Shown: piece after piece, positions 29,981-40,500 of the stretch
Layout of the letters: every line of letters begins with the position of its first letter
How positions within the stretch are numbered: position 1 is the first letter of the stretch
Assembly: GCF_014495845.1 (NCBI RefSeq)
Contig: NZ_CP061080.1
Coordinates: 5,570,001 to 5,634,000, forward strand
Length of the DNA: 64,000 nucleotides
Source: Aquibium microcysteis
GTDB taxonomy: Bacteria; Pseudomonadota; Alphaproteobacteria; Rhizobiales; Rhizobiaceae
Reading direction: 5' to 3'
The notes under the pieces: model-generated
The model's database searches: none
What the model was told of the DNA's origin: nothing
What the model saw: only the letters and a program-made list of their open reading frames with translations
Translations under genes and position numbers: made by a program

Positions 29981-30871
29981 ATGGCTGACGCGCACGCCAA
30001 ACCGCAACACGACTACCACATCATCGACCCGAGCCCCTGGCCGTTCCTCGCCTCCGTCGGCGCGCTCGTCATGGCGCTGGGCGGCGTCGCCTGGATGCAG
30101 GCCATGAAGAGCGGCTCGCTCCACCTTTTCGGCCTCGACTTTTCGGCCGCGAACTACTGGATTTTCGTCATCGGCCTGGCGATCGTGCTCTACACGATGT
30201 ACGCTTGGTGGTCGGACACGATCAAGGAAGGCAACGAGGGCCACCACACCCGCGTCGTGTCGCTGCACCTGCGCTACGGCATGATCATGTTCATCGCCTC
30301 GGAGGTGATGTTCTTCGTGGCCTGGTTCTGGGCCTTCTTCGACGCCGCGCTCTTCCCCGGCGAGGCATCGCAGGTCCTGCGCAGCGACTACACCGGCGGC
30401 CAGTGGCCCCCCGCGGGCATCGAGGTCCTCGATCCCTTCCACCTGCCGCTCTACAACACCATCATCCTGCTGCTCTCCGGCACCACGGTCACCTGGGCGC
30501 ACCACGCGCTGCTGCACGACGACCGCAAGGGCCTCGTCTGGGGCCTCGTGATGACCGTCGCCCTCGGCATCCTGTTCTCCTTCGTGCAGGTCTACGAGTA
30601 CATGCACGCGCCCTTCGCCTTCAGCGATTCGATCTACGGTGCCACCTTCTTCATGGCGACCGGCTTCCACGGCTTCCACGTCTTCGTCGGAACCATCTTC
30701 CTGCTGGTCTGCCTGTTCCGCGCCATGGCCGGCGGCTTCACGCCCAAGCAGCATTTCGGCTTCGAGGCGGCGGCCTGGTACTGGCATTTCGTCGACGTGG
30801 TCTGGCTCTTCCTCTTCGCCGCCATCTACGTCTGGGCGTCGGCCGGCGCGACCATCGCCGAGATCCACTGA
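29981..30871 (+). CDS. ctaE: Cytochrome c oxidase subunit III
   Basis: 296-residue seven-helix membrane subunit that stabilises subunit I and binds lipids. Hallmarks are HDYHIIDPSPWP near the N-terminus, EVMFFVAWFWAFF, TGFHGFHV and AAWYWHFVDVVWLFLF at the end. The start immediately follows ctaG, whose terminal GGGGGCTGAC provides a ribosome binding site. A strong hairpin follows. Confidence 0.97.
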   Translation: MADAHAKPQHDYHIIDPSPWPFLASVGALVMALGGVAWMQAMKSGSLHLFGLDFSAANYWIFVIGLAIVLYTMYAWWSDTIKEGNEGHHTRVVSLHLRYGMIMFIASEVMFFVAWFWAFFDAALFPGEASQVLRSDYTGGQWPPAGIEVLDPFHLPLYNTIILLLSGTTVTWAHHALLHDDRKGLVWGLVMTVALGILFSFVQVYEYMHAPFAFSDSIYGATFFMATGFHGFHVFVGTIFLLVCLFRAMAGGFTPKQHFGFEAAAWYWHFVDVVWLFLFAAIYVWASAGATIAEIH

Positions 30872-30901
30872 CGCCATCGTCGTCATGACGATCGCCATCG
30901 G

Positions 30902-30925
30902 AACGGCCGCCGCGAGGCGGCCGTT
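30902..30925 (+). terminator. Hairpin after ctaE, likely terminator
   Basis: AACGGCCGCC (30902-30911) pairs perfectly with GGCGGCCGTT (30916-30925) around GCGA, followed by TTTG. It is the most terminator-like structure in the oxidase cluster, though the U-run is short, and it separates ctaE from the DUF983-SURF1 pair. Confidence 0.6.
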
Positions 30926-31031
30926 TGCCGTTGGAGCGCCTGTATCGGCATGCGGCATCGGGCGGTGTCGACCTGCCGCCGCCGTTGCTCTATACCCCAC
31001 CCGTGACCAGCCACGGGAAAGGACCGGCGAC

Positions 31032-31418
31032 ATGAGCGAGGACAGCGCCTTCTACCCGCCCGTCGATCCGGTCCAGGCCGGTCTGAAGGGCCGCTGCCCG
31101 CGCTGCGGCGAGGGACGCCTCTTCAGGGGCTTCCTGGCGGTCGGCGACCGCTGCTCCAATTGCGGCCTCGACTACGGCTTCGCCGATGCCGGCGACGGCC
31201 CGGCCGTCTTCGTCATTCTCATCATCGGCTTCGTCGTGGTGGGGCTGGCGCTGTGGATGGAGATCACCTACGGGCCGCCGCTGTGGCTGCAGTTCCTCTT
31301 GTGGACGCCGCTGACGCTGGTCCTGTCGCTGACGGCGCTGCGGCTCATCAAGGGCGTGCTGCTCACGCTGCAATACGCCAACAAGGCCCGCGAAGGCCGG
31401 CTGGAAGGCCCGCAATGA
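31032..31418 (+). CDS. DUF983 membrane protein
   Basis: 128 residues. An N-terminal zinc ribbon (CPRCGEG...CSNCGLD, about 20-47) precedes two transmembrane helices (about 55-78 and 85-108). DUF983 proteins regularly sit beside SURF1 in alphaproteobacterial oxidase clusters, suggesting an assembly role, but this is inference. The stop codon overlaps the SURF1 start by 4 nt. Confidence 0.88.
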   Translation: MSEDSAFYPPVDPVQAGLKGRCPRCGEGRLFRGFLAVGDRCSNCGLDYGFADAGDGPAVFVILIIGFVVVGLALWMEITYGPPLWLQFLLWTPLTLVLSLTALRLIKGVLLTLQYANKAREGRLEGPQ

Positions 31419-32164
31419 GCGCCGGCCAGGCCGAGCCGCGCAGCAGCCGGCTTTCTCTCGCGCTCGCCCTCGGCGCCGGCCTCGTCGCGTTCGCGATCCT
31501 GATCGGGCTCGGCACTTGGCAGGTGCAGCGCATGCACTGGAAGGAAGGGCTCATCGCCACCATCGACGCCCGCATCCATGCCGAGCCGAAGCCGCTCGAC
31601 TCAGTCCTTTCGTCCGGACCGGCCGTCGCCGACCTCGAATACACGCCGGTCACGCTGCAAGGGACGTTCGTCCATGCCGCCGAGCGCCATTTCTTCGCCA
31701 CCTGGAACGGCGCCTCGGGCTTCTTCGTCTACACGCCGCTGCTGCGGCCGCAGGGCGACTACGTCTTCGTCAACCGCGGCTTCGTTCCCTACGACCTCAA
31801 GGATGCCGCCCGGCGACCGCAGAGCCTCGTCGAGGGGCCGGTCGCGATCGAAGGCCTCCTGCGGGCCCCTCTGGTCGAGAAGCCGTCGGCGATCCTTCCC
31901 GACAACGATCCGGGCAGGAACCTGTTCTACTGGAAGGACATCCGCGCCATGGCCGCGTCCGCGGGCCTGCCCGCCGATGCCTCCATCCTCGGCGTCTTCG
32001 TCGATGCCGACGATACGCCGAACGACGGCGGGCTGCCGGTCGGCGGCGTCACCATCGTCGATCTGCCCAACAACCATCTCCAGTATGTCGTCACCTGGTA
32101 CGGCCTTGCCGCAGCGCTCGCCGCCGTCCTCGGCGCATGGTTCTGGCGCAATTTCCGGCGATAA
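31415..32164 (+). CDS. SURF1-family oxidase assembly protein
   Basis: 249 residues with the SURF1 topology: a transmembrane helix near each end (about 14-34 and 225-243) and a periplasmic domain between. Motifs include [14 protein letters not shown] after helix 1, VNRGFVP in the middle and [14 protein letters not shown] before helix 2. SURF1 binds heme a and aids its insertion into subunit I. Coupled to DUF983. Confidence 0.93.
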   Translation: MSAGQAEPRSSRLSLALALGAGLVAFAILIGLGTWQVQRMHWKEGLIATIDARIHAEPKPLDSVLSSGPAVADLEYTPVTLQGTFVHAAERHFFATWNGASGFFVYTPLLRPQGDYVFVNRGFVPYDLKDAARRPQSLVEGPVAIEGLLRAPLVEKPSAILPDNDPGRNLFYWKDIRAMAASAGLPADASILGVFVDADDTPNDGGLPVGGVTIVDLPNNHLQYVVTWYGLAAALAAVLGAWFWRNFRR

Positions 32165-32240
32165 GCGGATCGCGTCGATCCGCCCGGCCTTGACAGGGCA
32201 GGGTGGTCGACATCATGTCCCCGCCAAGGATAGCCCCGAC

Positions 32241-33242
32241 ATGAACGAGACCCCCAAGCCGCTCCTGACGATCCGCCTCTGCCAGCCGCGCGGCTTCTGC
32301 GCGGGGGTGGACCGCGCGATCCAGATCGTCGTGCTCGCGCTCAAGAAATACGGCGCCCCCGTCTATGTCCGCCACGAGATCGTCCACAACCGCTACGTGG
32401 TGGAAGGGCTCGAGGCCAAGGGCGCCGTCTTCGTGGAGGAGCTCGACGAGATCCCGCCGGAGCACCGCGGCCAGCCGGTCGTCTTTTCCGCCCATGGCGT
32501 GCCGAAATCCGTGCCGGCCGACGCGAAGGCGCGCGAGCTCTTCTATCTCGACGCCACCTGCCCGCTGGTCTCCAAGGTCCACAAGCAGGCGATGCGCCAC
32601 CAGCGCCTCGGCCGCCACGTCATCCTGATCGGCCATGCCGGCCATCCCGAGGTCATCGGCACCATGGGCCAGCTGCCGGACGGCGCCGTGTCGCTGGTCG
32701 AGACCGTCGAGGACGCCGATCGCTACGTCCCCGCCGATCCCGACAATCTCGGCTTCGTCACCCAGACGACGCTCTCGGTCGAAGACACCGCGGGCGTGAT
32801 CGCGCGGCTGCGCCAGCGCTTTCCGAACCTCCAGGCGCCGGCGGCCGATTCGATCTGCTACGCCACCACCAACCGCCAGGACGCGGTCAAGGAAACCGCC
32901 GACGGCGCCGACCTCTATCTGATCGTCGGTGCGCCGAACTCCTCCAATTCGCGCCGTCTGGTCGAGGTCGCGGAGCGGGCGGGTGCGGCCCGCGCGCTCC
33001 TCGTCCAGCGGGCGTCGGAAATTCCCTGGGAGACGGTCGGCGGCATCCGCACGCTCGGCCTGTCGGCCGGCGCGTCGGCGCCCGAGATCATCGTCGAGGA
33101 GATCATCGAGGCCTTCAGGACGCGCTTCGACGTCCGCGTGGAGCTTGCGGTGACGGCGACCGAAACCGAGGAGTTTCCCGTCATGCGCGACCTGCGCGAC
33201 GTGGAACTCACCCGGGCCGACATGGCCTTCGTCAATGGCTGA
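32241..33242 (+). CDS. ispH: 4-hydroxy-3-methylbut-2-enyl diphosphate reductase
   Basis: 333-residue iron-sulfur enzyme that ends the MEP pathway, making IPP and DMAPP. The three cluster cysteines are Cys20 (RGFCAGV), Cys107 (DATCPLV) and Cys206 ([10 protein letters not shown]). The active-site Glu lies in the FVTQTTLS region and Ser/Asn in NSSNSRRL. Complete. It precedes thrB and rnhA, a conserved rhizobial order. Confidence 0.97.
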   Translation: MNETPKPLLTIRLCQPRGFCAGVDRAIQIVVLALKKYGAPVYVRHEIVHNRYVVEGLEAKGAVFVEELDEIPPEHRGQPVVFSAHGVPKSVPADAKARELFYLDATCPLVSKVHKQAMRHQRLGRHVILIGHAGHPEVIGTMGQLPDGAVSLVETVEDADRYVPADPDNLGFVTQTTLSVEDTAGVIARLRQRFPNLQAPAADSICYATTNRQDAVKETADGADLYLIVGAPNSSNSRRLVEVAERAGAARALLVQRASEIPWETVGGIRTLGLSAGASAPEIIVEEIIEAFRTRFDVRVELAVTATETEEFPVMRDLRDVELTRADMAFVNG

Positions 33243-33267
33243 TCGACGGGACTGACGGGCGGGGACG

Positions 33268-34236
33268 ATGGCGGTCTACACGGACATCTCGGAGGAGGAA
33301 CTCGCAGTCTTCCTGCAGGGCTACGCCATCGGCGCAGCCCTGTCCTACAAGGGCATCGCGGAAGGTTCCGAGAACTCCAACTTCCTGCTCCACACCAGCC
33401 AGGGCACCTTCATCCTGACGCTCTACGAGAAGCGTGTGGATCGGGCCGAGCTGCCCTTCTTCCTGGGCCTGATGCAGCATCTCGCCCGCAAGGACATCAG
33501 CTGCCCGCTGCCCGTGATGCGCCGCGACGGGGAGCTGATCGGCGAACTGGCCGGTCGGCCTGCGGCCATCATCACCTTCCTCGAAGGGGTCTGGACGCGC
33601 CGTCCCACGGCCACGCACTGCCGCGAGGTCGGACGCGCGCTGGCCGAGATGCACGTGGCGGGCGCGGATTTCCCCATGCGCCGGCAGAACCGGCTCTCGG
33701 TCGACGGCTGGCGCGACCTCTGGGCGAAGGCCCGGCCGATGGCGGAGTCCTACGAGCGCGGCCTCGTGGCCGAGATCGACGCCGAGTTCGCCGCCTTCGA
33801 GCGCAACTGGCCGTCCGACCTGCCGAAGGGCATCATCCACGCCGATCTCTTTCCCGACAACGTCTTCTTCCTGGGCAGCCGCCTGTCGGGCCTGATCGAC
33901 TTCTACTTCGCCTGCAACGATCTCCTGGCCTACGATCTGGCGACCTGTCTCAATGCCTGGTGCTTCGAGAAGGACAATTCCTTCAACCAGACCAAGGCGC
34001 GGGCGCTGCTCTCGGGCTACCAGACCGTGCGGCCGCTCCAGGAGGCCGAGCGCCTCGCCCTGCCGCTTCTGGCGCGCGGCTCGGCTCTGCGCTTCCTGCT
34101 CACGCGTCTCTACGACTGGCTGACCATCCCGGACGGCGCGCTGGTCCAGAAACGCGACCCGATGGAATTCATCCGCCGCCTGCGCTTCCATCGGCATATC
34201 GGTTCGGCGGCCGAATACGGTCTGGCAGACGCATGA
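33268..34236 (+). CDS. thrB: Homoserine kinase (choline-kinase-like ThrB)
   Basis: 322-residue member of the aminoglycoside phosphotransferase-like fold used as homoserine kinase in many alphaproteobacteria, making O-phosphohomoserine for ThrC (encoded at 41.8-43.2 kb). ATP loop region GSENSNFLL, catalytic [14 protein letters not shown] (about 190-203) and metal-binding IDFYFA are present. Starts 25 nt after ispH and overlaps rnhA by 4 nt. Confidence 0.93.
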   Translation: MAVYTDISEEELAVFLQGYAIGAALSYKGIAEGSENSNFLLHTSQGTFILTLYEKRVDRAELPFFLGLMQHLARKDISCPLPVMRRDGELIGELAGRPAAIITFLEGVWTRRPTATHCREVGRALAEMHVAGADFPMRRQNRLSVDGWRDLWAKARPMAESYERGLVAEIDAEFAAFERNWPSDLPKGIIHADLFPDNVFFLGSRLSGLIDFYFACNDLLAYDLATCLNAWCFEKDNSFNQTKARALLSGYQTVRPLQEAERLALPLLARGSALRFLLTRLYDWLTIPDGALVQKRDPMEFIRRLRFHRHIGSAAEYGLADA

Positions 34237-34676
34237 AGACGGTCGAAGTGTTCACCGACGGGGCCTGCTCGGGCAATCCCGGCCCCGGCGGCTGGGGCGC
34301 CTACATGCGCTTCAAGGGCAAGGTCAAGGAACTCTCCGGCGGCGAGGCCGACACCACCAACAACCGCATGGAACTGATGGCGGCGATCGAGGCGCTGAAT
34401 GCGCTGAAGGAATCCTGCCACGTCGTCCTGACCACCGATTCCAACTACGTCCGCGACGGCATCTCGAGCTGGATCGACGGCTGGAAGAGGAACGGCTGGA
34501 AGACGGCCTCGAAGCAGCCGGTCAAGAACGTCGAGCTCTGGCAGGCGCTCGATCAGGCGCGCCTGCGCCACAAGGTCGAGTGGCACTGGGTCAAGGGCCA
34601 TGCCGGCCATCCGGAGAACGAACGCGCCGACGAACTCGCCCGCATGGGCATGGCGCCCTTCAAGCGTCGCCCCTGA
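34233..34676 (+). CDS. rnhA: Ribonuclease HI
   Basis: 147-residue RNase H that removes RNA from RNA:DNA hybrids. All four catalytic acids are visible: Asp9 ([10 protein letters not shown]), Glu47 (NNRMELMA), Asp69 (TTDSNYV) and Asp133 (NERADELA), with the basic handle [16 protein letters not shown]. Start coupled to the thrB stop (ATGA). A retron RT is encoded 15 kb away; many retrons use host RNase H to trim msDNA, so this enzyme could serve that system. Confidence 0.97.
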   Translation: MKTVEVFTDGACSGNPGPGGWGAYMRFKGKVKELSGGEADTTNNRMELMAAIEALNALKESCHVVLTTDSNYVRDGISSWIDGWKRNGWKTASKQPVKNVELWQALDQARLRHKVEWHWVKGHAGHPENERADELARMGMAPFKRRP

Positions 34677-34695
34677 TCGTCTCCCCGTAACGAAA

Positions 34696-34717
34696 TCAGC
34701 CGCCCGGAGGCGGCTGA
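34696..34717. terminator. Bidirectional hairpin between rnhA and peroxiredoxin
   Basis: TCAGCCGCC (34696-34704) pairs perfectly with GGCGGCTGA (34709-34717) around CGGA in the 75-nt gap between two convergent genes. It lacks long U-runs but is well placed to end both transcripts. Confidence 0.55.
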
Positions 34718-34751
34718 CGCGTGGTCGGAGCGGCAGCGGCAGCCTTCGGTT

Positions 34752-35237
34752 TCAGAGCTGCTCGAGAATCTTCGCCGCGCCGGAATCGATTGCCTTGCCG
34801 GGCGAATCCTCGATGTTGAGCGTCGTCACCACCCCGTCCTCGACGATCATCGAATAGCGCTTGCTGCGCATGCCGAGGCCGCCCATCGACAGGTCCATCT
34901 CCAGCCCGGCGGCCTTGGTGAAGGCGCCGTTGCCGTCGGCCAGATAGACGATCCGGCCTTCGCCGCCGGTGAAGCGCGCCCACGCGCTCATCACGTGGTG
35001 GTCGTTCACGGCGACGACGGCGATCGTGTCGACGCCCTTCGCCAGGATCGCGTCGTGGTTCTCGAGATAGCCCGGCAGGTGGTTGTTGCTGCAGGTCGGC
35101 GTGAAGGCGCCCGGCACGCCGAACAGCACCACCTTCTTGCCGCCGAAGAGATCGGCGACGCTCACGTCCTTCGCGCCCTCTTCGGTCATGGTCTTGAACG
35201 TCGCGGCGGGCAGCCTGTCGCCAACGGAAATCGACAT
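34752..35237 (-). CDS. Peroxiredoxin (Prx5/hybrid type)
   Basis: 161-residue thiol peroxidase. The peroxidatic Cys49 is in PGAFTPTCSNNHLPGY, the Prx5 signature. No conserved resolving cysteine is apparent, so reduction by glutathione/glutaredoxin or thioredoxin is inferred. GGAG precedes the ATG. Convergent with rnhA and separated by a hairpin. Confidence 0.94.
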   Translation of the reverse strand: MSISVGDRLPAATFKTMTEEGAKDVSVADLFGGKKVVLFGVPGAFTPTCSNNHLPGYLENHDAILAKGVDTIAVVAVNDHHVMSAWARFTGGEGRIVYLADGNGAFTKAAGLEMDLSMGGLGMRSKRYSMIVEDGVVTTLNIEDSPGKAIDSGAAKILEQL

Positions 35238-35320
35238 CTGAACATCTCCAGAGATTGGAATTGCGCGTGAAGCGAGACGACCTTCAATAGCGGGCGCGCC
35301 GTATTTGTCCAGCGCCGGTT

Positions 35321-36139
35321 TCAGCGCAGGATGAAGGTTCCGCTCACGGCCGCGTCTCCGTGGGTCAGCGTGTAGGTCATCTCCGTCCCCTCCGCCGCGC
35401 CGGAGGGTGCGGCGAGCACCGGCACCTCGAAGATCGTGGCGCCGTCCGGCGCCTCGTGCGGTTTCGGCACGCCGAGCACGTAGCCGCCGCCCGGCGCGAG
35501 AAACAGCGTCGCGGGGTCTGCTTGGCCCTTCGGAGTCGCAACCGTCACCAGGAGCATGTCGCCCTCGCGCGTCGCCGCCGTCACGCCGAGCGCCGCGTCC
35601 GGCGTCCGCGGCAGCGAAGCGAAGGCGCTTTCGACCAGGACCGCGTCGGCGGGATCGTCCGGCGCCATGCCCGGTTCGACCGACAGCCGCGCCTGCACGG
35701 GAATGCAGATCGTCTCGCATATGCCGAGGAAGAGATCGGCCTCGACCGCCGAAAAGCGCTCCGGGTCGTCGACGGTGAAGGTGACCGGCAGCACCACCGT
35801 CTCGTCGTAGCCGGCCCATGCGCCATAGGCATCCTCATGCCATTCCGGCGCGGGGAAGTGGAACTGCGCCGCCGACACGTTGATGCTGTCCGTCACGTCG
35901 ATCTGCGGCGGCACGCCGGACGCGCCGGGCTCCTTCCAGTAGGTCTTCCAGCCCGCGTCGAGCCGGATTTCGAGCGCGCCGCGCAGTTTCCCCGTGCCGT
36001 CGGCCAGCCCCGCTGTGACGAGGCGCAGCGTTGCGCCCTCGGTCACCAGGGGATCGCTCGACGAGGCATGGGCACTCGCCGCCGTCGACACCAGGGAGGC
36101 GGCGGCTGCTGCACGGAAAAAGCGGCGCAACGCGGTCAT
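35321..36139 (-). CDS. DsbD N-terminal-domain-like exported protein
   Basis: 272 residues. Signal peptide (cleavage after AHA, about residue 24). The mature protein matches the DsbD alpha (N-terminal) domain: GWKTYWKEPGASGVPP, a CETIC pair in LGICETICIPV, and beta-rich flanks. The membrane and thioredoxin domains of full DsbD are missing, which is usual for this rhizobial family. Probably a periplasmic thiol-disulfide partner. It is divergent from yqgE; 36140-36380 shows no gene. Confidence 0.82.
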   Translation of the reverse strand: MTALRRFFRAAAAASLVSTAASAHASSSDPLVTEGATLRLVTAGLADGTGKLRGALEIRLDAGWKTYWKEPGASGVPPQIDVTDSINVSAAQFHFPAPEWHEDAYGAWAGYDETVVLPVTFTVDDPERFSAVEADLFLGICETICIPVQARLSVEPGMAPDDPADAVLVESAFASLPRTPDAALGVTAATREGDMLLVTVATPKGQADPATLFLAPGGGYVLGVPKPHEAPDGATIFEVPVLAAPSGAAEGTEMTYTLTHGDAAVSGTFILR

Positions 36140-36380
36140 CGACGCATGTCTCCCGAAGACGGCCACCGGTGTCGGGTGGAGGAACTGCGCCAGGACGTGG
36201 ACCTGACGCATGCGGAGCGAAGCTGAAGCATCGCGAACCGCTTTAGGCGCCGCGGCGCGGGCCACGCAAGCGTGCCGCGCTCGCGGCGGCTTCATTTCTG
36301 CGTGACGGGCGGTGCGGCCGGCGCGCGCCGCACGCCGAACCGTCTTCCGCCGCCGCGGAAAACGCGCTAGCTTTCGCCGC

Positions 36381-36989
36381 ATGGACATCCTTCGCCAGAA
36401 ACGAGACGTGTCGCAGAGCGGCTTTCTGGACGACCAGTTCCTCATCGCCATGCCCGGCATGCAGGACGAGAACTTCGCGCGTGCCGTCATCTACGTCTGC
36501 GCCCATTCCGAGGAAGGCGCCATGGGCATCGTCATCAACCGGGTGCAGCCGCTGCGCTTTCCCGATCTCCTCGTCCAGCTCGGCGTGGTCGACGAGAAGC
36601 AGGCCATCCGCCTGCCGCAGCCCGCCCGCGACCTGCTGGTGAGGAATGGCGGCCCGGTCGACCGCAGCCGCGGCTTCGTGCTTCACTCGGACGATTTCAT
36701 CGTCGACTCCTCGCTGCCGGTCTCCGAGGACATCTGCCTGACGGCGACGATCGACATCCTGCGGGCGATTTCGAAGGGCAACGGGCCGCGCCACGCGCTG
36801 ATGGCGCTCGGCTATGCCGGCTGGGGCGCCGGCCAGCTGGAGCGCGAGATCGTCGACAATGGCTGGCTCACCTGCAAGGCCTCGCAGGAGATGCTGTTCG
36901 ACGGCGACATCGACCGCAAGTACGAGCGGCTGCTCGCCTCCCTCGGCATCCGGATGGCGCATCTCAGCCAGTCCGCCGGTCACGCCTGA
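36381..36989 (+). CDS. YqgE/AlgH family protein
   Basis: 202-residue UPF0301 protein. Motifs include [30 protein letters not shown] and [15 protein letters not shown]. Structures in the family are known but the biochemical role is not. The ATG at 36381 removes an Arg-rich upstream extension. Its 3' end overlaps the convergent GGDEF/EAL gene by 10 nt. Confidence 0.92.
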   Translation: MDILRQKRDVSQSGFLDDQFLIAMPGMQDENFARAVIYVCAHSEEGAMGIVINRVQPLRFPDLLVQLGVVDEKQAIRLPQPARDLLVRNGGPVDRSRGFVLHSDDFIVDSSLPVSEDICLTATIDILRAISKGNGPRHALMALGYAGWGAGQLEREIVDNGWLTCKASQEMLFDGDIDRKYERLLASLGIRMAHLSQSAGHA

Positions 36990-39883
36990 GTGAGCGGGAA
37001 CTGTTCCTTCAGCATCTTGGTCACCGCCTCCGACGTCATCGGATGGCCGAACATGAAGCTCTGAACGAATTCGCAGCCCATCTGCCGGAGCTGCAGCGCG
37101 TCCTCCTCGGTCGACACGCCCTCGGCCACCACCGACAGCCCCAGATCGTGCGCCATGCCCACCATCGATTTCAGCAGCATGGGCTTCTTGGGGCTCTGGT
37201 CGTCGATGAAGCTCTTGTCGATCTTGATCGTGTCGAAGGGGAAGCGGGTCAGGTAGGACAGCGACGAGTAGCCGGTGCCGAAATCGTCGAGCGACAGGCC
37301 GATACCGGTCTCGCGCAGCCTGTCGAGCACGTAGACCGACCGCTCCGGGTTTTCCATGATCAGCGATTCCGTCATTTCCAGACGGAAGTACAGCGGGTTG
37401 AGATTGGCCCGCGCCAGCGCCGAGCGCACGTCGGCCACGAGATCCTGCCTGAGCAGCTGACGGCTCGACAGGTTGACCGACACCGACAGCGGCGTCTCGC
37501 CGATCTGCTTGTGCCAGGACGACAGGTCCTCTGCGGCCGTCTGCATGGCATAGAGGCCGAGCTGCACGATCAGGTCGCAGCTTTCGGCGATCGGGATGAA
37601 TTCCGACGGCGCGATCACCCCGCGGCGCGGATGCTCCCAGCGCAGCAGCGCCTCGAAGCCGGCCACCGAATTGTCCTCCAGCCGGATGATCGGCTGGTAG
37701 GCGAGGCGGAACTCGTTGCGCTCCATCGCCCGCCGCAGGTCCGATTCCAGCTGCAGCCGGTCGCTTCCGAACGACCGGAAGGCCGGCCGGAACGGCTCGA
37801 TGCGGTCGCCGCCGAACCGCTTCGCCTGCTGCATGGCGAGTTCGGCGTCCTTGACCAGTTCCTCGGCGGACGTCTGCGGCGCGGTCCAGGAGATGAGCCC
37901 CACCGATGCGGTCAGCACGATGTCGCGCTTGGCGTAGTTGATGGGCGAGCGGATCGCCTGCCGCATGGCGTCCGCGAAGGCGGCGATCCGGGCCGGGTTC
38001 GGCTCCGACAGCAGGATCAGCCCGAACTGGTCGCCCGACAGCCGCGACAGGGAATCGCCCGTCTTCATCAGCCGCGCGAGCCGCCGCGCCACCGTCAGCA
38101 GGATCGTGTCGCCGGCCGACATGCCGAGCGCCTCGTTCACCTGCTTGAACCGGTCGATGTCGATGACGAAGACCGTCGGCCTGACCGTCTCCTGGATCTG
38201 GGCGACGGCGATCACCGTGTCCAGGCGGTTGAGGAACAGCCCGCGGTTGGGCAGGCCGGTCAGGTTGTCGTGCACGGCGTCGTGCAGCAGCCGCTCCTCG
38301 GCCTTCTTCTGCTCGGTCACATCGATCATCGTGCCCACGCAGCGGATGATCTCGCCGTCGGAGCCGATCACGGGCCGCGCCCGCATCATGAACCAGCGAT
38401 AGTGCCCGTCGGCGCCGCGCATGCGGAAGTCGATCGAGATGCGGCCGCGCCGGTGCTCCAGCACGATGTCGAGCGTCGTGCGGAAATTGTCGCGGTCGTC
38501 GGCATGCAGCACCGGTAGCCAGCTGCGGGCGGGACCCTGCAGGCTGTTGGCCGGCAGCCCGATCATCTCGGCCACGTCCGGACGCGTCACGATCCGGTCG
38601 CGCATCACGTCCCAGTCCACCACGATGTCGCCCGCGCCGGTGATGGCCAGCGCCTGGCGTTCCATGTCGCTGAACAGCCCCTGGTGCAGGGCCCCGCCCG
38701 AGAAGGCGTGCTGCATCACCGTGAAGCCGATCAGGAGGATGATCAGGATCAGGCCGCCGCCCAGCGCCGGCTGCACGATGTCGTTGTCGAGCGTGCCGGT
38801 GATCGTCATCCAGGCCGCGAACAGCCAGACCAGCACCATGATCCAGCTCGGCACGAGCATGATGGCGCGGTCGTAGCCCTGCATGCCGAGGTAGATCACC
38901 AGTCCGACGCCGATCAGCGCGGTCGCCGCGAACGACATGCGCGCGATGCCCGCCGCCACCGGCGGGTCGATCAGCGCCACGCCCGCGATCAGCCCGAGCC
39001 CCAGGATCCAGGCGATGGCGCCGTAGCTGAAATGGCCGTGCCACCGGTTGAGGTTCAGATAGGCGAACAGGAACACCACGAAGGTGCCCGCGAGCGCGAT
39101 CTCCGTGCTCGCGCGCCAGAACTGCTCGTTGCCCGGCGCGATCTCGATCACCTTCGTCAGGAAGCCGAAATCGACGCAGATATAGGCCAGTACCGCCCAG
39201 GCGAGCGCCGCGGTCGCCGGGAACATCGACGTCCCCTTGACCACGAACAGGATCGTCAGGAACAGCGCCAGCAGGCCGGCGATGCCGATGACGATGCCGC
39301 GGTAGAGCGTGTAGGAGTTGACCGTGTCCTTGTAGGCCTCCGGCTCCCACAGATAGACCTGCGGCACGCGCGGCGAGGCGAGGTCGGCCACGAAGGTCAC
39401 CACCACGCCGGGATTCAGCGTCAGGAGGAACACGTCGGCGTCCGGGGCCTCCTGCCGGTCGAGCGCGAAGCCTTCGCTCGGCGTGATGGCGGCGATCCGG
39501 CGCGAGCCGAGGTCGGGCCAGATCAGGCCCGAGCCGACCAGCCGGTAATGCGGCGCGACGATCAGCCGGTCGATCTGCTGGTCGGTCGTGTTGGCGAGCG
39601 CGAACACCGCCCAGTCGCCGGTCGACTGCTGGTCCTTGGCCTCCACCTCGATGCGCCGCACGATGCCGTCGATGCCGGGCGCGGTGGACACCTGGAAGTT
39701 GGATCCGCGGTTGCGGTAGATCTCGACGGCGCCCGACAGGTCGAGCGCCACGTCGTCGCGGGAGATCTTGATCGGTTCGATCGCCTGCGCCGTCGTGGCG
39801 AGCGCGGAAAGAGCCACGAAAAGCGCAGCGATCAGGCATGCGAAGCCGTGAATCCTGCGTTTGAAGATCGATTCAGCTGTCAA
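36980..39883 (-). CDS. Membrane sensor with PAS, degenerate GGDEF and EAL domains
   Basis: 967 residues. Order: signal/anchor helix (about 8-30), periplasmic sensor domain (about 35-190), about seven transmembrane helices (about 190-400), PAS domain (about 430-540), GGDEF domain with SGDQF (616-620) in place of GG(D/E)EF, and EAL domain with intact EALLRW (from 744), [13 protein letters not shown] and KIDKSFI. It should therefore mainly hydrolyse c-di-GMP, with the GGDEF part possibly binding GTP. The TTG start sits 11 nt inside the GNAT gene; a longer frame to 40015 is less likely. Confidence 0.88.
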   Translation of the reverse strand: MTAESIFKRRIHGFACLIAALFVALSALATTAQAIEPIKISRDDVALDLSGAVEIYRNRGSNFQVSTAPGIDGIVRRIEVEAKDQQSTGDWAVFALANTTDQQIDRLIVAPHYRLVGSGLIWPDLGSRRIAAITPSEGFALDRQEAPDADVFLLTLNPGVVVTFVADLASPRVPQVYLWEPEAYKDTVNSYTLYRGIVIGIAGLLALFLTILFVVKGTSMFPATAALAWAVLAYICVDFGFLTKVIEIAPGNEQFWRASTEIALAGTFVVFLFAYLNLNRWHGHFSYGAIAWILGLGLIAGVALIDPPVAAGIARMSFAATALIGVGLVIYLGMQGYDRAIMLVPSWIMVLVWLFAAWMTITGTLDNDIVQPALGGGLILIILLIGFTVMQHAFSGGALHQGLFSDMERQALAITGAGDIVVDWDVMRDRIVTRPDVAEMIGLPANSLQGPARSWLPVLHADDRDNFRTTLDIVLEHRRGRISIDFRMRGADGHYRWFMMRARPVIGSDGEIIRCVGTMIDVTEQKKAEERLLHDAVHDNLTGLPNRGLFLNRLDTVIAVAQIQETVRPTVFVIDIDRFKQVNEALGMSAGDTILLTVARRLARLMKTGDSLSRLSGDQFGLILLSEPNPARIAAFADAMRQAIRSPINYAKRDIVLTASVGLISWTAPQTSAEELVKDAELAMQQAKRFGGDRIEPFRPAFRSFGSDRLQLESDLRRAMERNEFRLAYQPIIRLEDNSVAGFEALLRWEHPRRGVIAPSEFIPIAESCDLIVQLGLYAMQTAAEDLSSWHKQIGETPLSVSVNLSSRQLLRQDLVADVRSALARANLNPLYFRLEMTESLIMENPERSVYVLDRLRETGIGLSLDDFGTGYSSLSYLTRFPFDTIKIDKSFIDDQSPKKPMLLKSMVGMAHDLGLSVVAEGVSTEEDALQLRQMGCEFVQSFMFGHPMTSEAVTKMLKEQFPLTQA

Positions 39884-40484
39884 CCGCTGCGCCCCGCGAA
39901 CCCTGATCGTGATACTCCCCGGCCAGGAGAGCGTAAAGGTAGTGGTCCTGCCAGTCCCCATTGATCCTGAGGTACGACCGGAGCAGTCCTTCGCGGGTAA
40001 ATCCGGCTTTTTCAAGCACGCGGATCGAACGCCGGTTGCCCGGGATGCAGGCCGCCTCCAGGCGATGCAGGCGCAGCGGACCGAAACAATATTGCGCCAG
40101 CAGCCCGACCGCTTCGCCCATCAGCCCCCGTCCCGCGTAGGGCTCTCCCATCCAGTACCCGATCTGCCCGCTCTGGGCGACACCCCGGCGGATGTTGCCC
40201 ACCGAAATCCCGCCCGCGATCGAACCGCTCTCGTTGAGCACGATCAGGAACGGTATGCCCGTGCCGCGCGCATATTCGTCCCTGTAGCGGCGCACCCGCA
40301 GCCGCCAGGACGCCCGCTCCAGTTCGTCGCTCGCCCAGCGCGGCTCCCACTTCTCCAGGAAGTCGCGGCTGCGCCTGCGCAGGCTCGCCCATTCCTCGTA
40401 GTCCCCGGTCGCCGGAATGCGGAGCGTCACCCGCTGTCCCGCCAGCCGGAGGCGGTCCCTGCCGAAATAGGACAGGCCCAGCAT
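39873..40484 (-). CDS. GNAT N-acetyltransferase (RimJ/RimL-like)
   Basis: 203-residue acetyltransferase. The acetyl-CoA loop lies in YAGRGLMGEAVGLLAQY, preceded by IGYWMGEP, and RLEAACIPGNRRSIRVLEKAGFTREG is the RimJ-type C-terminal signature. It could acetylate a protein N-terminus or small molecule. It lies 16 nt after the M16 peptidase gene and overlaps the downstream EAL gene, so thrC-M16-GNAT-EAL may be one transcript. Confidence 0.9.
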   Translation of the reverse strand: MLGLSYFGRDRLRLAGQRVTLRIPATGDYEEWASLRRRSRDFLEKWEPRWASDELERASWRLRVRRYRDEYARGTGIPFLIVLNESGSIAGGISVGNIRRGVAQSGQIGYWMGEPYAGRGLMGEAVGLLAQYCFGPLRLHRLEAACIPGNRRSIRVLEKAGFTREGLLRSYLRINGDWQDHYLYALLAGEYHDQGSRGAAVDS

Positions 40485-40500
40485 GGCCCCGGTGCGAGCG

